From contig CM043699.1 of the NCBI GenBank assembly GCA_023935145.1, forward strand, positions 74,713,138-74,777,137: DNA of 64,000 nt, given 5' to 3'. Position numbers and translations under genes: made by a program. The notes below the pieces were generated by a model. That model saw only the letters and a program-made list of their open reading frames with translations. It searched no databases and had not been told where the DNA came from. Positions 34,177 through 45,619 of this stretch are shown piece by piece (positions within the stretch are counted from its first letter, which is position 1; the number at the start of each line of letters is the position of its first letter). This DNA is from Bretschneidera sinensis (Eukaryota > Streptophyta > Magnoliopsida > Brassicales > Akaniaceae).

Positions 34177-34302
34177 GTGCATAGGAGAAAAAATGTGCAC
34201 ACTACTCCAGTAAAAATTGTGCATAGGAGCACAGATGTGCACACTACTCTAGTAGACAGTGTGCACAGGAACACAGATGTACACACTAGCAGTAAGCACA
34301 CA
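34177..34302 (+). repeat. 42-bp imperfect tandem repeat at the 3' end of A, about 3 copies
   Basis: Units at 34177-34218, 34219-34260 and 34261-34302 share gtgcayaggarmacagatgt and gcacactact. Related gtgcacact pieces flank them on both sides. An open frame (34144-34377) reads VHR...VHT units of 14 residues, but it starts just after the stop of the chromodomain frame and may be only a by-product of a period divisible by three. Confidence 0.7.
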
Positions 34303-34393
34303 TTTCAGAATGTGCACACTGATCAGAGTGTGCATACTAGTCCAGGAGTAAGAAGAAGCAACATGATCAGAAGATAACCATATTGGTATTGAT

Positions 34394-34680
34394 GTCATAA
34401 GAGGCTTAAGTCAAGAGAGGATCACAATTATAGAAAGTCAAAACAATTACTAGCTAGTTACAAGGTAGTTAGTTAGAATCTGTTAGAGTAATTCCGTTGT
34501 ATTTGACTCTTTCTATTTTTTTTTGTTTCTTTGTAATAGAAGACATAGAAATACTGTAATAAGAAGAGCATAAATAATCGAAGAGAATTAAGAGAATTCC
34601 AGCAAGAATTCTTAGAAGTTTTGTCATTTCTCCCAAAAGTGACATCTTTTTTATTTATTTAAATAAAACAGTTCCTAACA
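34394..34680 (+). repeat. Possible 3' LTR remnant of A
   Basis: The segment starts TGTCATAAGAGG and ends CAGTTCCTAACA, which would fit a short chromovirus LTR of about 290 bp following a purine-rich stretch. No second copy is visible, so the ends are guesses. An alternative is plain 3' noncoding sequence of A. Confidence 0.3.
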
Positions 34681-34687
34681 GTATGTA

Positions 34688-34734
<47 letters not shown>

Positions 34735-34815
34735 GTGTATGTGTGTGTGTGTGTATTTATGTGTATGTATGTGTGTGTATGTGTGTGTGTATGTGTGTGT
34801 GTGTGTGTGTATATT
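34681..34815. repeat. (GT)n(AT)n microsatellite between A and F
   Basis: gtatgtatgt, then gtgt, about 18 AT units, then gtgt/gtat runs to 34815. Compound dinucleotide repeat; likely length-variable. Confidence 0.97.
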
Positions 34816-35878
34816 TTAATGGTATGACAAAGTCACAATTTTGATTTATACAAAAAAAAAGACTTATATTTGATTTTAAAGAAAAAAATTAGGCAGGATT
34901 AATTTATATATTTGAATGGTGATTGTTTTCTTATGATTTATATTTATAATTATATAATTTTTTGAAATATATGTAATTTGACAGGTATGTATTTGAAAAT
35001 ATCATTAAATTCGAAACTGAAACTTTTCATTTAAATAGCTAATTGAAACGTTGTCCGACGCGAATTTTACAGCCTTGCAAATTAGGGTATGGAAATACTA
35101 TCAAACCCTTAGCATTATTTATATGTGTCTAGACCTCAAGATTATATTTCTAATGGTCAAATTCAAAATTCCTTTCTAATTCTAGCCATGCCTTGGCTAA
35201 GGAATTTCCTGAATTATATCTTAGTAGATTAAATATAACATTCTCTCTTTTTTGTTTAAGAATGATAGATCCCTTATTGTATACTCACATATCCATATGA
35301 AACCCAACATACAAAATTACTACTTACTAATGATCCAGGAATAGAACCATATTAAATGACATCAAAGTATAATAAGTTGCATACAAGATAACCATGGTGC
35401 CTCAAGTCTAATGATCACAAGCATAATTGTACACATAATAACTACCTATTGACAGGCAAGTAAAACTCCATTAGGTGTTCTTAAGTTAAGTCATGTTCAG
35501 TGAACTCATTCTCTAATGAGCACATACATACTTGTTTTAGTGTCTACCACACAAGTTATATTGAGATCAGTCATATTCCTAATTGAGCAAACATAATATG
35601 TACTAGTCTAATCGGATTACTAACATCAATTTAGTATCCTACGACTAGGAACATTTAAGAGAAAATTTCTAGAAGACTAGGTGTCAAAATTATGATATCA
35701 TCGTAATCATATCTCCATTGCTCTTACTCTATGGACATAGTAATGATAATGTAATTTAACAAATATTAATGATAAATAAAACTGGTAATTAATTATGAAA
35801 ACAATTTGAATAAGATTGTTTTACAAATAATATGCTAATACATCAAACGACATTAGCTTGTAGAGGATACTACTAACA
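34816..35878 (-). repeat. Probable 3' LTR of F
   Basis: On the sense strand a PPT-like gcaagtaggaggt (35890-35879) is followed by TGTTAGTAGTATCC, a normal LTR start. The left end is unresolved: no CA end or second copy can be fixed. Very AT-rich, no ORF. Confidence 0.45.
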
Positions 35879-35889
35879 ACCTCCTACTT

Positions 35890-36777
35890 GCACTAAAGCT
35901 AATCACTAATGTATCTAATATCCATCTTCTCCAAATGACAATTGAACTACTATTGTGTTAATGCCTTAGTTAGTGGGCATGTTGTATTCTCTACTGATAC
36001 AATCTTTTTTATTCTTACATTTCCTCTTCTAATGATTACGCTAATCAAGTGGCTGAGCTATTAAATATGCTTGGCTTTTTTATGAGACTATGGTTCCTTA
36101 GCTTGAGCTATCACCCTATTGCTATCACAGTACAAAGTACTGCAAATTCAATGTTAGGAACAACACCAAGCTAGGTGATGAAACTTTCATCCAAACCATC
36201 TCATTTGCAGCCTTAGACGCAACAATATATTTAACATCAGTGGTGAATCTAGAGTTGTAACTTGTTTACGACTCTTCTAGCTCACTGCTCCGCCATTTAA
36301 GGTAAACACCAATCAAATAGTGGATTTTCTGTCATCCACATCAGGTTGGAAGTCTGAATAAGTGTATCCTTCAAATTTCAAGTCAATCCTTCCATTTGTG
36401 AGAAACAAATCTTTAGTTCTTCTCAAGTACTTAAGAATGTTTTTCACACATTCTAAACTTGGATTGGACTGATATCTGCTAGTAACACTTATAGCATGAC
36501 TGATACCAAGTCTAGCACATAACATAACATACATAAGACTTCATATGGCTGAAGCATATGTGACTCATGTCAAAAAAGTAACAATCCTCTCTTGGATATT
36601 TCCATGTTATACTATTCAACATCTTGTCTATATATGTAGATTAGGACAAGCCTATCATCCTTCTCATTCTATCTCAATACCTTAATCCCTAAAATATAGG
36701 ATGGTTTTCCCCAAATCTTTCATGGAAAAGTTCTTTGAAAGACAAAATTTAACTAATTGTAACATACTATTGGAAAT
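35890..36777 (-). pseudogene. RT C-terminus and RNase H of F
   Basis: From 36777: FKELFHERFGE, YILGIKVLR, many stops, then the open stretch 36534-36313 (MYVMLCARLGISHAISVTSRYQ, VKNILKYLRRTKDLFL, GYTYSDFQPDVDDRKST), the copia RT/RNase H junction. Later text (AKEP-stop-SHKKAKHI, VRIKKIVSVENTTCPLTKAL) is the RNase H end. Frameshifts throughout. Confidence 0.8.
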
Positions 36778-37104
36778 CAACTTGCCCAGGTGATGATCTT
36801 CCAAACACCCAAGTCTAGAATGACTTAAAAAGATTTGGAATCGAAAACAGGAACAAAAATCAAAGAAAGAAAGAAGACAAGTGATTTGTTATCGAGGTTC
36901 AACAATAGCCTACGTCCCCGTGAGTTCCTCTGAACTCTCTATACTAAATCAATGGTTCTTTACAATCCAGTAACCCTCTTCAAGAAACCTCAAGTTCTTG
37001 AAGAAACCAAGAAGAGAAGAAAGAAGATGATAAGAACTATTACAATGCTCTCTATCTAATCTATACTCCTCTCTCTTTATAACCAGCCTCACTACAATGA
37101 GTCC
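36778..37104 (-). repeat. 3' LTR of G, distal part
   Basis: Starts TATTGGAAATCA on + (TGTTGG in the partner) and is interrupted at atgagtcc by H. Matches 49945-50287. Confidence 0.9.
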
Positions 37105-38579
37105 TGATTATGCCCAAAACATAACGCGGTATTTGTAGTACAACTTTGGGGTGTCGATTCCACAGGGAAACAAGTTAATTACAGAAGAAGGTGTAAACTT
37201 GAACACAAACGATAAAAGATTGATTTAAAGAATCTGAATTGTTTATTTTATGAAAATTATGTGAATGATTGAATAATATAATAAAGAAACGACAAGGTTC
37301 CGGAAATCCTCCCTAGGTTCATTGCCCTAATCCAAACTTGATTCAGTTGTTTTTATCTCGATTGCAAGTTTCACATCCCAAACAGGCAATCGACAAATAT
37401 TCGATTAAAGTGCATTTATAAATCCTAATGTAATTGTTATGAAATCTTCTTTACTTTCAAGCACACATGACCTAACTTATAAATTATCAAGAGACAATGA
37501 TATATCTAAACAACAATACCGCAGCAATGGACAAATCTATAAAAGAGATCTACCGGACTCAATCACATCCAAACATGTACACATAAGAAAAGCATGACTG
37601 AACTTATATGGAAAAGAAGCATGCAATCACCGGAGTAATAATAAATCTATTAATTAAATTAAGAATAAAACATAACAATGTTTAACAAAAATAATATCCA
37701 GCTACAACCGAATCAAATAAATAAAAATAAGAACAACTACACCTAGGGATTCATCCCTTCTCCTTGCTTGGAGACTAGCCAGCCATGGGGCTCATGCTTC
37801 CTTGAGTTGCCTCCGGCCTCTCAACGATCATCCTCAGCTTGCCTTCCAAATTTATACTTTCGGATTGCTCCTAAAGGCCCTCTGGATTGCTCCTAAAGGC
37901 CCTCTGGAGTCACTCTCTGATGATTTCAGTTGAGCTCCGATTGATGCCTCAAAGCTGAAGTGGAGTAGGCCTTTTATAGGGAAATACCATGAGTGCAATG
38001 CGTTTCCAATCCGATATGGGATGTGGGATATAGAAATGTGTTTTCCAACCAATGTGGGATGTGGGATTTAAGCCCAAAATCATGCTGAAATCCCGCACAA
38101 CCTGACCTTTATCTACTTAAACTGCCATAACTTTCTCTAGAAAAATCATTTTGACGAACCGTGAAATTCTCTAGAAAATAGACTTCCGGATATTTCTAAG
38201 CATATATGGCTCATCTCTTGGTTCTTCTTGTATCCATACAGTTTAATTTTCAAAGATGATTGATCTGTACGGGCAATTCTGGCAATTTAGTGAAACTCCT
38301 TTCCAGTGCAAGCAGCAGCTGGTTCTCTTTTAAGCCCTCCATCTTGTCCTTTCGGAAGCATTCCTTCATTTCGGTATGCCTTGAGTCTTTGTGCTTTAAG
38401 CAATGATAACTTTTCCTCCTCTTTTGAGCTTAAAGTACCTGAAAATGCACTGAAATAGATCAATGATCCAAGAATGATACTTTAGAGTTGTTAACGTATA
38501 AAACTGCAATTAAAACCTAGATCAACCCTAAAATGATAAAAATTAAGTACTGTTAAGATGGATTTTATGACTCTCATCA
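37105..38579 (-). repeat. 3' LTR of H
   Basis: TGATTATGCCC to CTCTCATCA on +, 1475 bp. One copy of the segment shared with C, I and L (38090-38310), a doubled ccgatatgggatgtgggat-type motif (38010-38070), minus-strand TATA near 37972-37978, U5 motif near 37148-37168. Confidence 0.9.
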
Positions 38580-39949
38580 CAACCCCCAACTAGCTTATTG
38601 CTAGTCCCTAGCAATTGAAGCGAAAATAAAAGATGAATTCTATGGTAGGAGTTAAAAACAAAGTAAAGCAATGCTAGCGTTGAACCAAGAGTAATTCACT
38701 TTTTGTCTCAAAAATTGCACATAACATACGGCACATAGAATCATTAAATTTCACCTAAGTCCAAAAGTAATCCAAACATCAATCTTAAAATCGTTATTGA
38801 CTCTTAACATCCATCTTACCACAAACCATTAATCCAAACACCCGGATGATTTTATGCATAACATTCATGAATACAAGTCTTGGCCTCTAAAAATGTAATA
38901 AATTGCATGACATCAATCACAAAAACAAGCTCCATAGGCTCACTTTTCAAATCACTCTCCACTATTGTAGAAAAATCACACTACATTGGATCAAAAGGTC
39001 TTTAATAAGCTTGTAACGTTACGTTAAGGTAAAGGTTAAGAAAGAACGGGAATGATTCAACAAGTAGAAGAACTTAATCTCTTAGTTTTGAACACAACTC
39101 TTTAAGCACTAGATAACCTTATTTCAACACCCAACTTTTTCAACCATTTTTCAAGCATTTCTTTCAACAAATCACCATTTTTTTCTTTTCTTTCTGTCTT
39201 CTTTCTTTGCCATAATTCATTTTTTTATTTTTTTTTTATTTTGGCACATAACCATTCACCTTCTTTTTCATCTTCTTTTTTTTATTTTTCTTTTCCACAA
39301 CCCCCAACTTATCTCCTTTAATGTACTTGGGTTGTGGTAGTGATATTTTTTTTTTCATATTTTCACCCTTACTCCTTTTAAGTGCTTCTCACAACATGTG
39401 CATAAGTAAGTTCTTTTAAAAGAAAGGTAAGGATAAAATATTTTGAGGCTCATAAAGGTAAGTAAATGGTTTATCGAAAGAAACAAGGCTCAATTTTTCT
39501 TTTCAAGAAAAAGGCTCAAATAGGTGACTAGTGATAAATATAGCAATGGTAGGTTTGAAAGGCTCAAACGGTTCAAAAATGGCCTATATCATATCCTAAG
39601 TAGTGTGCATTCTAGGAATTCGCCTCAAGTGATTATCAAGTAAGTTCTAGAGCTTGTCAAGACCGTAAAAGTATTCATAAAACGATCACACATAAAATTT
39701 CTCTAAATGTTTAAGACTAATTATACAATTTTATCACAAACTAGAGTCTCAAACCAAATGAAGATTGATACTTAAATTAATTTCAAACTGAAGCAAGATT
39801 TAACTTCTTCTACATGCTATCTGCTATCTCAATTAAGTTTATATCATTGACATGTGAATTAACTCCAAGGCAACCACAAAGCATGCTTAAAACAAAAAGA
39901 AAGATGGCACCAAGCAGTTCAATGATATGCAATAAGAAATGTATATCTT
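38580..39949 (-). other. 3' noncoding region of H, distal to solo LTR I
   Basis: Terminal PPT on the sense strand at 38580-38592 (caacccccaacta on +), another copy near 39300 (caacccccaactta), and a pyrimidine island on + (39170-39350). Text closely follows E 27958-29300. The TSD of I (atctt) is at 39945-39949. Confidence 0.7.
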
Positions 39950-41230
39950 TGTTGTGAGTTTTAATTTACTCGCAAGCGCACGAGTCGTTTGCAGTATAGC
40001 GTTGTGCAAGTGCGAGGTCGAATCCACAGGGAATTGTGTTGTGAAAATATAATTTTATCTAAACTAATCTTATCTTAACCTAGTTCCGAATTTTGTATTA
40101 TATGTTGCAAAAGAAATAAAAGCTGAACTAAATTAATTTTTTTTAAAAACTAATAAAAAGACTAAGGTTTCTGAATCCAACCCGCCAAAGTTAAGCATAT
40201 AACTCAATGTTCTAAAGATAGCCTATCAAAACATTCCATGAATCCATCTATATGACAAAAAACAAAGAATATCCCAATTAAACCAAAAGCATCCAATGTA
40301 TCCGCTCTTAACAAATCACAAAGGAAATCCAATTTAACTGAAAATGATTCGATGTATCCATCAGATGAAACACAAGGAATATCCAACAGAACAATTTAAA
40401 CTCAATCAATCACAAGATTAACTCAAATAATTGATGAAACATTTATACTAAAAATGTCAGATTTGTACAAGAAAATCTGAACTACTATGCCAAACAACGG
40501 CGAGGCTTCATCTTCAACCTTAGCTGAAGATTCTAGCCACTCATAACTATTAAACTATAATTCATAATAAAAATGCTAAACATTAAACTAAAACAACTAA
40601 ATAAAAAGAAATAAATAACTTTACATGGGAGAAATTCCACTCGCTGATGGGCGGCGCTTCCCCTCATGGTAGCAAAGCCTTCGGGATCCACCAGAATGCT
40701 AGCAGATGTCCACCGGTTAACACCAAAGTTGCCCAGGAATTGTACACTGAATGATGGAGTGGAGTGGGTCTTATATAGGCAAATACCACGAGTGCAATAT
40801 GTTTCCAATCCGATGTGGGATGTGGGATATAGAAATGTGTTTCCAACTGATGTGGGATGTGGGATTTAAGTCTTCACATGCCCTTCAAAACTTCTGGTCA
40901 CGCTGAAATCTCGCACAGCCCGACCTTTTTCTACTAAAACAGCCATAACTTTCTGTAGAAAAATCATTTTTACGAGCCGTAAAATTATCCAGAAAATAGA
41001 CTTCTGGATCTTTCTAAGCATATATGGCTCATATCTTGGTTCTTCTTGAATCAATACAGTTTAATTTTCAAAGATGATTGATCTATACGGGTAATTCTGG
41101 CAATTTTAGTGAAACTCCTTTCCCAGTGCTTGTAAACTTGAAAAACAATGAAAACAACTCAAAATAACAAAATCCTAAGCTAACAAATGTAAATTAAGTG
41201 GCCAAAATATGCAATATTTTTCTCTCATCA
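39950..41230 (-). repeat. Solo LTR I inserted in H
   Basis: TGTTGTGAGTTT to CTCTCATCA on +, 1281 bp, perfect TSD atctt (39945-39949, 41231-41235). It has LTR features (U5 motif cgaatccacaggga near 40017-40030, TATA near 40771-40777, doubled ccgatgtgggatgtgggat 40810-40865, the shared segment 40900-41120) but no internal region. Product of recombination between the two LTRs of a full element. Confidence 0.9.
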
Positions 41231-41465
41231 ATCTTCCACCCCCAACTTAAGATAAGCATTGTCCTCAATGAAAAAGCAAAAGTTAAAGAAACTCCCTTTT
41301 TAACCAACGGTGCGTGGAGTTGAAAGTTGTGCACGATCATTTGAATTACTTTGTTTATTTATTCTTGAAAAATAAATACTAAAGTAAAACTGGAAAACAA
41401 CAAAATAATTATAATAAACAAGAAAAAAGAAATATTGAAAACAATAAAAATAAAAGGATACGTTG
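41231..41465 (-). other. 3' noncoding region of H, proximal to block 1
   Basis: Contains a PPT-like cacccccaacttaa with the cattgtcctcaatg box (about 41236-41272) and the acceptor-like ttcttgaaaaa tract (about 41364). Confidence 0.6.
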
Positions 41466-41522
41466 TGGGTTGCCTCCCATTAGCGCTAAGTTTTATGTCT
41501 TCAGCCAAACGCTCTTATTTCC
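41466..41522 (-). other. Conserved block 1 of H
   Basis: tgggttgcctcccattagcg, ctaagttttatgtcttcagc, caaacgctcttatttcc on +. It overlaps the end of the gag tail. Confidence 0.85.
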
Positions 41523-43265
41523 TCCTAGAAAGACATAGGTTGAATGCACCCGCCACTGCTTTATTGCCAAATTCGGTGTTTCTATGCTTGGGAGGGGCCT
41601 CAAGGATGTCATCAGTAACGTCCGCAAATTTTGGCTCGATATGTGCTCTGGTGAAGCCATGGGTGGGGGATGGACTCCAATGGATTAAGATGCTGGACCT
41701 TTTCCATGAATGAGTCCATTGTGTATGCTTGGTGGCTTTCGTCCACATCCTCTGATTTCTTCGTTGTTGGGATGTGTAAGGACTTACCATTTACTGTCTT
41801 AATGCCATTCACCTCCTTCAAATTCTATTACGCCAGGTGCTGACCATGGGATGTGGACTGAGCTTGAGCAGGGAACTTACCTCGCTCAGTCACACTCAAG
41901 TAGCTCATCAACTTGGACATTTGGCTCTTTATCTCCTTATGTTCTTCAACAACCTGCACAATTAATGATTCAAGTCTTTTATTAGTCTTACCCTGTGCCT
42001 CAATAAAAGCATGTAAAATGTCTTCTAAAGAACTCCTAGAAGACACAGGTGCATGATATGGTGTAGAATATGAGCTAGGGGGTTGTGCAAGCTGCTTATT
42101 TTCAGATTTCCAACTGAAGGTGGGGTTATCGCGCCATCCCGAATTATAGGTATTAGAGAAGGGTGTAAAAGGCTTCGTGTACATGCCTAAGGCATTACAT
42201 TGTTCCTTATACATCCTTCTCATATCAGCAAATGTGGGACACTCTTGGGCGAGATGGTCTACCCCGCCACACACAAAACATGGTTCAAAATATTTTGCAT
42301 GATTGACCACGTGTGTTGGCTTTGAGCTTTTAGTCTTTAATGCCTCTAGTTACCTAGTGAGCATATCGACCTTGGCCTTAAGGTTATCCTCTTCCCTAAG
42401 ATGGTATATTCCACCACCATTTGGGTTCCCTATAGGTCGTGACTTATTTGTGCTTTCAGTAGCACTAGGTCCAGTCCAAGTGTGAGCTTTTTCAGCAAGC
42501 TCATTGAGGTACTCTATGGCCTCATCATGATCTTTCTCCAAGAACCCACCATTACACATCATCTCTACGAATTGGCACTCTCTACATGTAAGTCCCTCAT
42601 AAAAATTAGCTGACTAAGAGCCAGTTCTCATACCCATGGTGAGGGCACATGCTCAATAACTCATTAAATCTCTCCCAAGACTGATATAAGGTCTCACTAT
42701 CCTTTTGTGTAAAGGTGGAGATTTGCCTTTTCAAAGCGTTGGTCTTATGTTGGGGAAAGTATTTGTTAAAGAAAGCCCGAGTCATCTCAGTCCATGACCC
42801 AATAGATCATGGTCTTAGTAAGTATAGCCAACTCTTAGCTCTATCCTTCAAAGCGAAAGGAAAGAACTTAAGCCTCACAATGTCATCGGTTTCATCTTGA
42901 CTATGAAAAGTGGCTACTACTTCCTCAAACTCTCTAATGTGCACATATGGGTTTTCATTATCCAAGCCATGAAATGTAGGGAGTAATTGAATCATCCCTG
43001 GTTTAAGATCTAATTGGCAAGTATTGGCTAGAAACATGATGCATGATGGTGTGGCTGTGTGTGTAGGGTGGAGGTAATCCTGAAGTGTACTAGCAACATT
43101 CTCATTATGGTTATCGGCCATGTTAATAGAATCCTCTAAATTCTCACTTGAGTTTCCACTATTGGTTGATCTAGGCGAGGTTTCACTATCAGACTCAGAA
43201 GGAGAGGGTAATTCTAGTTCGGGTCCTCTAATGAATCTACCTCGCAAATCTCTTGGTCTAAGCAT
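41515..43265 (-). pseudogene. Gag of H (broken)
   Basis: ATG at 43265 opens 152 codons: MLRPRDLRGRFIRGPELELP, an acidic/Ser stretch, FHGLDNENPYVHIREFEEVV, FPFALKDRAKSWLYLLRP, then TGA where C has CGA (42807). It continues MTRAFFNKYFPQHKTNAL, a frame change near 42605, FLEKDHDEAIEYLNELAEKAHTW, an intact CCHC knuckle CFVCGGVDHLAQEC (about 42285-42244), NTYNSGWRDNPTFSW and heptad-like LEDILHAFIEAQGKTNKRLESLI. The end reads FADVTDDILEAPPKH and EFGNKAVAGAFNLC before the stop. Confidence 0.87.
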
Positions 43266-43448
43266 ACACCAAATGAATCAGAAGGAAAATAAATAAAACA
43301 AAATAATAAATAAATAAATAATCAAAAAATTAAAACTAAGGTAAAGGAACATTATTACTGTATTTACAAACTGCTGAAAAGAAAAATATTTACAATTCTT
43401 CTATCATCATGTCAAAAGTTGACAATCTTCTTTGTATTTAAGCGCGTT

Positions 43449-43466
43449 TCCTCGGTAACGGCGCCA
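43449..43466 (-). other. Primer-binding site of H (tRNA-Asp)
   Basis: tcctcggtaacggcgcca on +, two mismatches. Leader 43266-43448 is A-rich with no feature. Confidence 0.85.
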
Positions 43467-43471
43467 AAATT

Positions 43472-44954
43472 TGATTATGCCCAAAACATAGTGCGGTATT
43501 TGTAGTACAACTTTGGGGTGTCGATTCCACAGGGAAACAAGTTAATTACAGAAGAAGGTGTAGACTTGAACACAAACGATAAAAGATTGATTTAAACAAT
43601 CTGAATTGTTTATTTTATGAAAATTATATGAATGATTGAATAATATAATAAAGAAACGACAAGGTTCCAGAAATCCTCCCTAGGTTCATTTCCCTAATCC
43701 TAACTTGATTCAGTTGTTTTTATCTCAATTACAAGTTTCACATCCCAAACAGGCAATCGGCAAATATTCGATTAAAGTGCATTTACAAATTCTAATGTAA
43801 TTGTTATGAAATCTTCTTTACTTTCAAGCACACATGACCTAACTTATAAATTATCAAGAGAAGATGATATATCTAAATGACAATACCGTAGCAATGGACA
43901 AATCTATAAAAGAGATCTACCGGACTCAATCACACCCAAACAGGTACACATAAGAAAAGCATGACTGAACTTATATGGAAAAGAAGCATGCAATCACCGG
44001 AGTAATAATAAATCTACTAATTAAATTAAGAATAAAACATAACAATGTTTAACAAAAATAATATCCAACTGCAATCGAATCAAATAAAGAAAAATAAGAA
44101 CAACTACACCTAGGGATTCATCCCTTCGCCTTGCTTGGAGACTAGCCAGCCATGGGGCTCATGCTTCATTGAGTTGCCTATGGCCTCTCAACGATCATCC
44201 TCAGCTTGCCCTCCAAATTTATACTTTCGGATTCCTCCTAAAGGCCCTCTGGATTTCTCTTAAAGGCCCTCTGGAGTCACTCTCTGATGATTTCAGATGA
44301 GCTCCGATTGATGCCTCAAAGCTGAAGTGGAGTAGGCCTTTTATAGGGAAATACCATGAGTGCAATGTGTTTCCAATCCGATGTGGGATATGGGATATAG
44401 AAATGTGTTTTCTAACCAATGTGGGATGTGGGATTTAAGCCCAAAATCACGTTGAAATCTCGCACAGCCCGCACAACCTGACCTTTATCTAGTTAAACTG
44501 CCATAACTTTCTCTAGAAAAATCATTTTGACGAACCGTGAAATTCTCTAGAAAATAGACTTCCGGATATTTCTAAGCATATATGGCTCATCTCTTGGTTC
44601 TTCTTGTATCCATACAGTTTAATTTTCAAAGATGATTGATCTGTACGGGCAATTCTGGCAATTTAGTGAAACTCCTTTCCAGTGCAAGCAGCAGCTGGTT
44701 CTCTTTTAAGCCCTCCATCTTGTCCTTTCGGAAGCATTCCTTCATTTCGGTATGCCTTGAGTCTTTGTGCTTTAAGCAATGATAATTTTTCCTCCTCTTT
44801 TAAGCTTAAAGTACCTGAAAATGCACCGAAATAGATCAATGATCCAGGAATGATACTTTAGAGTTGTTAACATAAAAACTGCAATTAAAACCTAGATCAA
44901 CTGTAAAATGATAACAATTAAGTACTGTTAAGATGCATTTTATGACTCTCATCA
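43472..44954 (-). repeat. 5' LTR of H
   Basis: TGATTATGCCC to CTCTCATCA on +, 1483 bp, closely similar to the partner. TATA near 44339-44345, shared segment 44450-44680. Confidence 0.9.
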
Positions 44955-45576
44955 AGTCCCTCTTGTATTTTGTGTCTTTGCACTCTCACACAATTCTCTC
45001 TTGTATGTCTGTCACTCTTTATAATTGATCTCAAATTATGTCACAATGTTAATAAGAATAAAGCTAGGTGACCCTTTATATAGTGCTCCAACTTCTTGTC
45101 CAATCTTGAGAGTCAATCTCCACCCTTAGATCTTGCTGACCACTCAACCATAGGCCTCCATCAATCCTAAGTGATGCTATGCATTTTAACCTTGCACCCA
45201 CACACTTAACAAGAGGCTGAATCAAGTGGAATATGTGTGCCTCATTGTGCCTAGCGCTTAGGCACTGAACAGAGCATGCTGCGGCGCTAGGCAAAACACC
45301 CATTTCATCACTTTCTGGGCGCCGCGGCCTTGGTGAGCGAGAGGTGCGGCCCTGCCCTTCATCAAAACTTCCTCTTTGCTGGGTGCCACGGCTTGGAAGG
45401 AGCAGGGCTGCAGCGCACACTGAAGCTGGACCCTTCACAGCTGTGCCCACTTCTTTGTCTTGCTGAATAGAGGTGTGCACACACACCCAAAATGATGCGC
45501 ACACTTGTGTGCACTCCTTTAACATGCTGAAATTTATTCTTCCAACCTTGGTTTAAACCTTAGACAAATATCAACA
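44955..45576 (-). repeat. 3' LTR of G, proximal part
   Basis: Resumes at agtccctcttg and ends ATCAACA. Contains a GC-rich cluster (45240-45440: gcggcgctagg, gcgccgcggc) upstream, in the sense direction, of the TATA (tatataaa, 45082-45075). The ORF called here (45525-45076) is a by-product. Confidence 0.88.
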
Positions 45577-45590
45577 ATCTCTACCTTTGT
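45577..45590 (-). other. Polypurine tract of G
   Basis: The sense strand reads acaaaggtagagat directly before the TG of the LTR. Confidence 0.65.
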
Positions 45591-45619
45591 ATAAGTGTTT
45601 AAACCCGAACCATTGTGCA

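Larger units (their letters stand above)
2230..34680 (+). mobile_element. Element A: decayed Ty3/gypsy chromovirus, interrupted by L and B
   Basis: Two blocks belong together: 2230-3165 (integrase) and 33733-34143 (integrase C-terminus and chromodomain-like end). Removing B and one TSD copy restores a continuous frame across the junction. The part 5' of the integrase is not seen because L occupies it. Many stops and small indels show it is the oldest layer of the left half. Lineage within chromoviruses (Tekay, Reina or other) is not resolved by eye. Confidence 0.75.
37105..44954 (-). mobile_element. Element H: gag-only LTR retrotransposon inserted in the 3' LTR of G
   Basis: 7.85 kb including solo LTR I; 6.6 kb without it. 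Perfect TSD agtcc (37100-37104, 44955-44959). LTRs of about 1.48 kb, tRNA-Asp PBS, gag, block 1, 3' noncoding region like E. No protease, RT or integrase. Confidence 0.93.

Noticed and set aside
34681..34815. AT-rich microsatellite as a possible scaffold or origin element
   Set aside because: A simple compound dinucleotide repeat; nothing else supports such a role.
45076..45525. 149-codon open frame with no homology
   Set aside because: It lies in the GC-rich cluster of the 3' LTR of G, and the matching stretch of the other LTR (50570-50850) is not open to the same extent.
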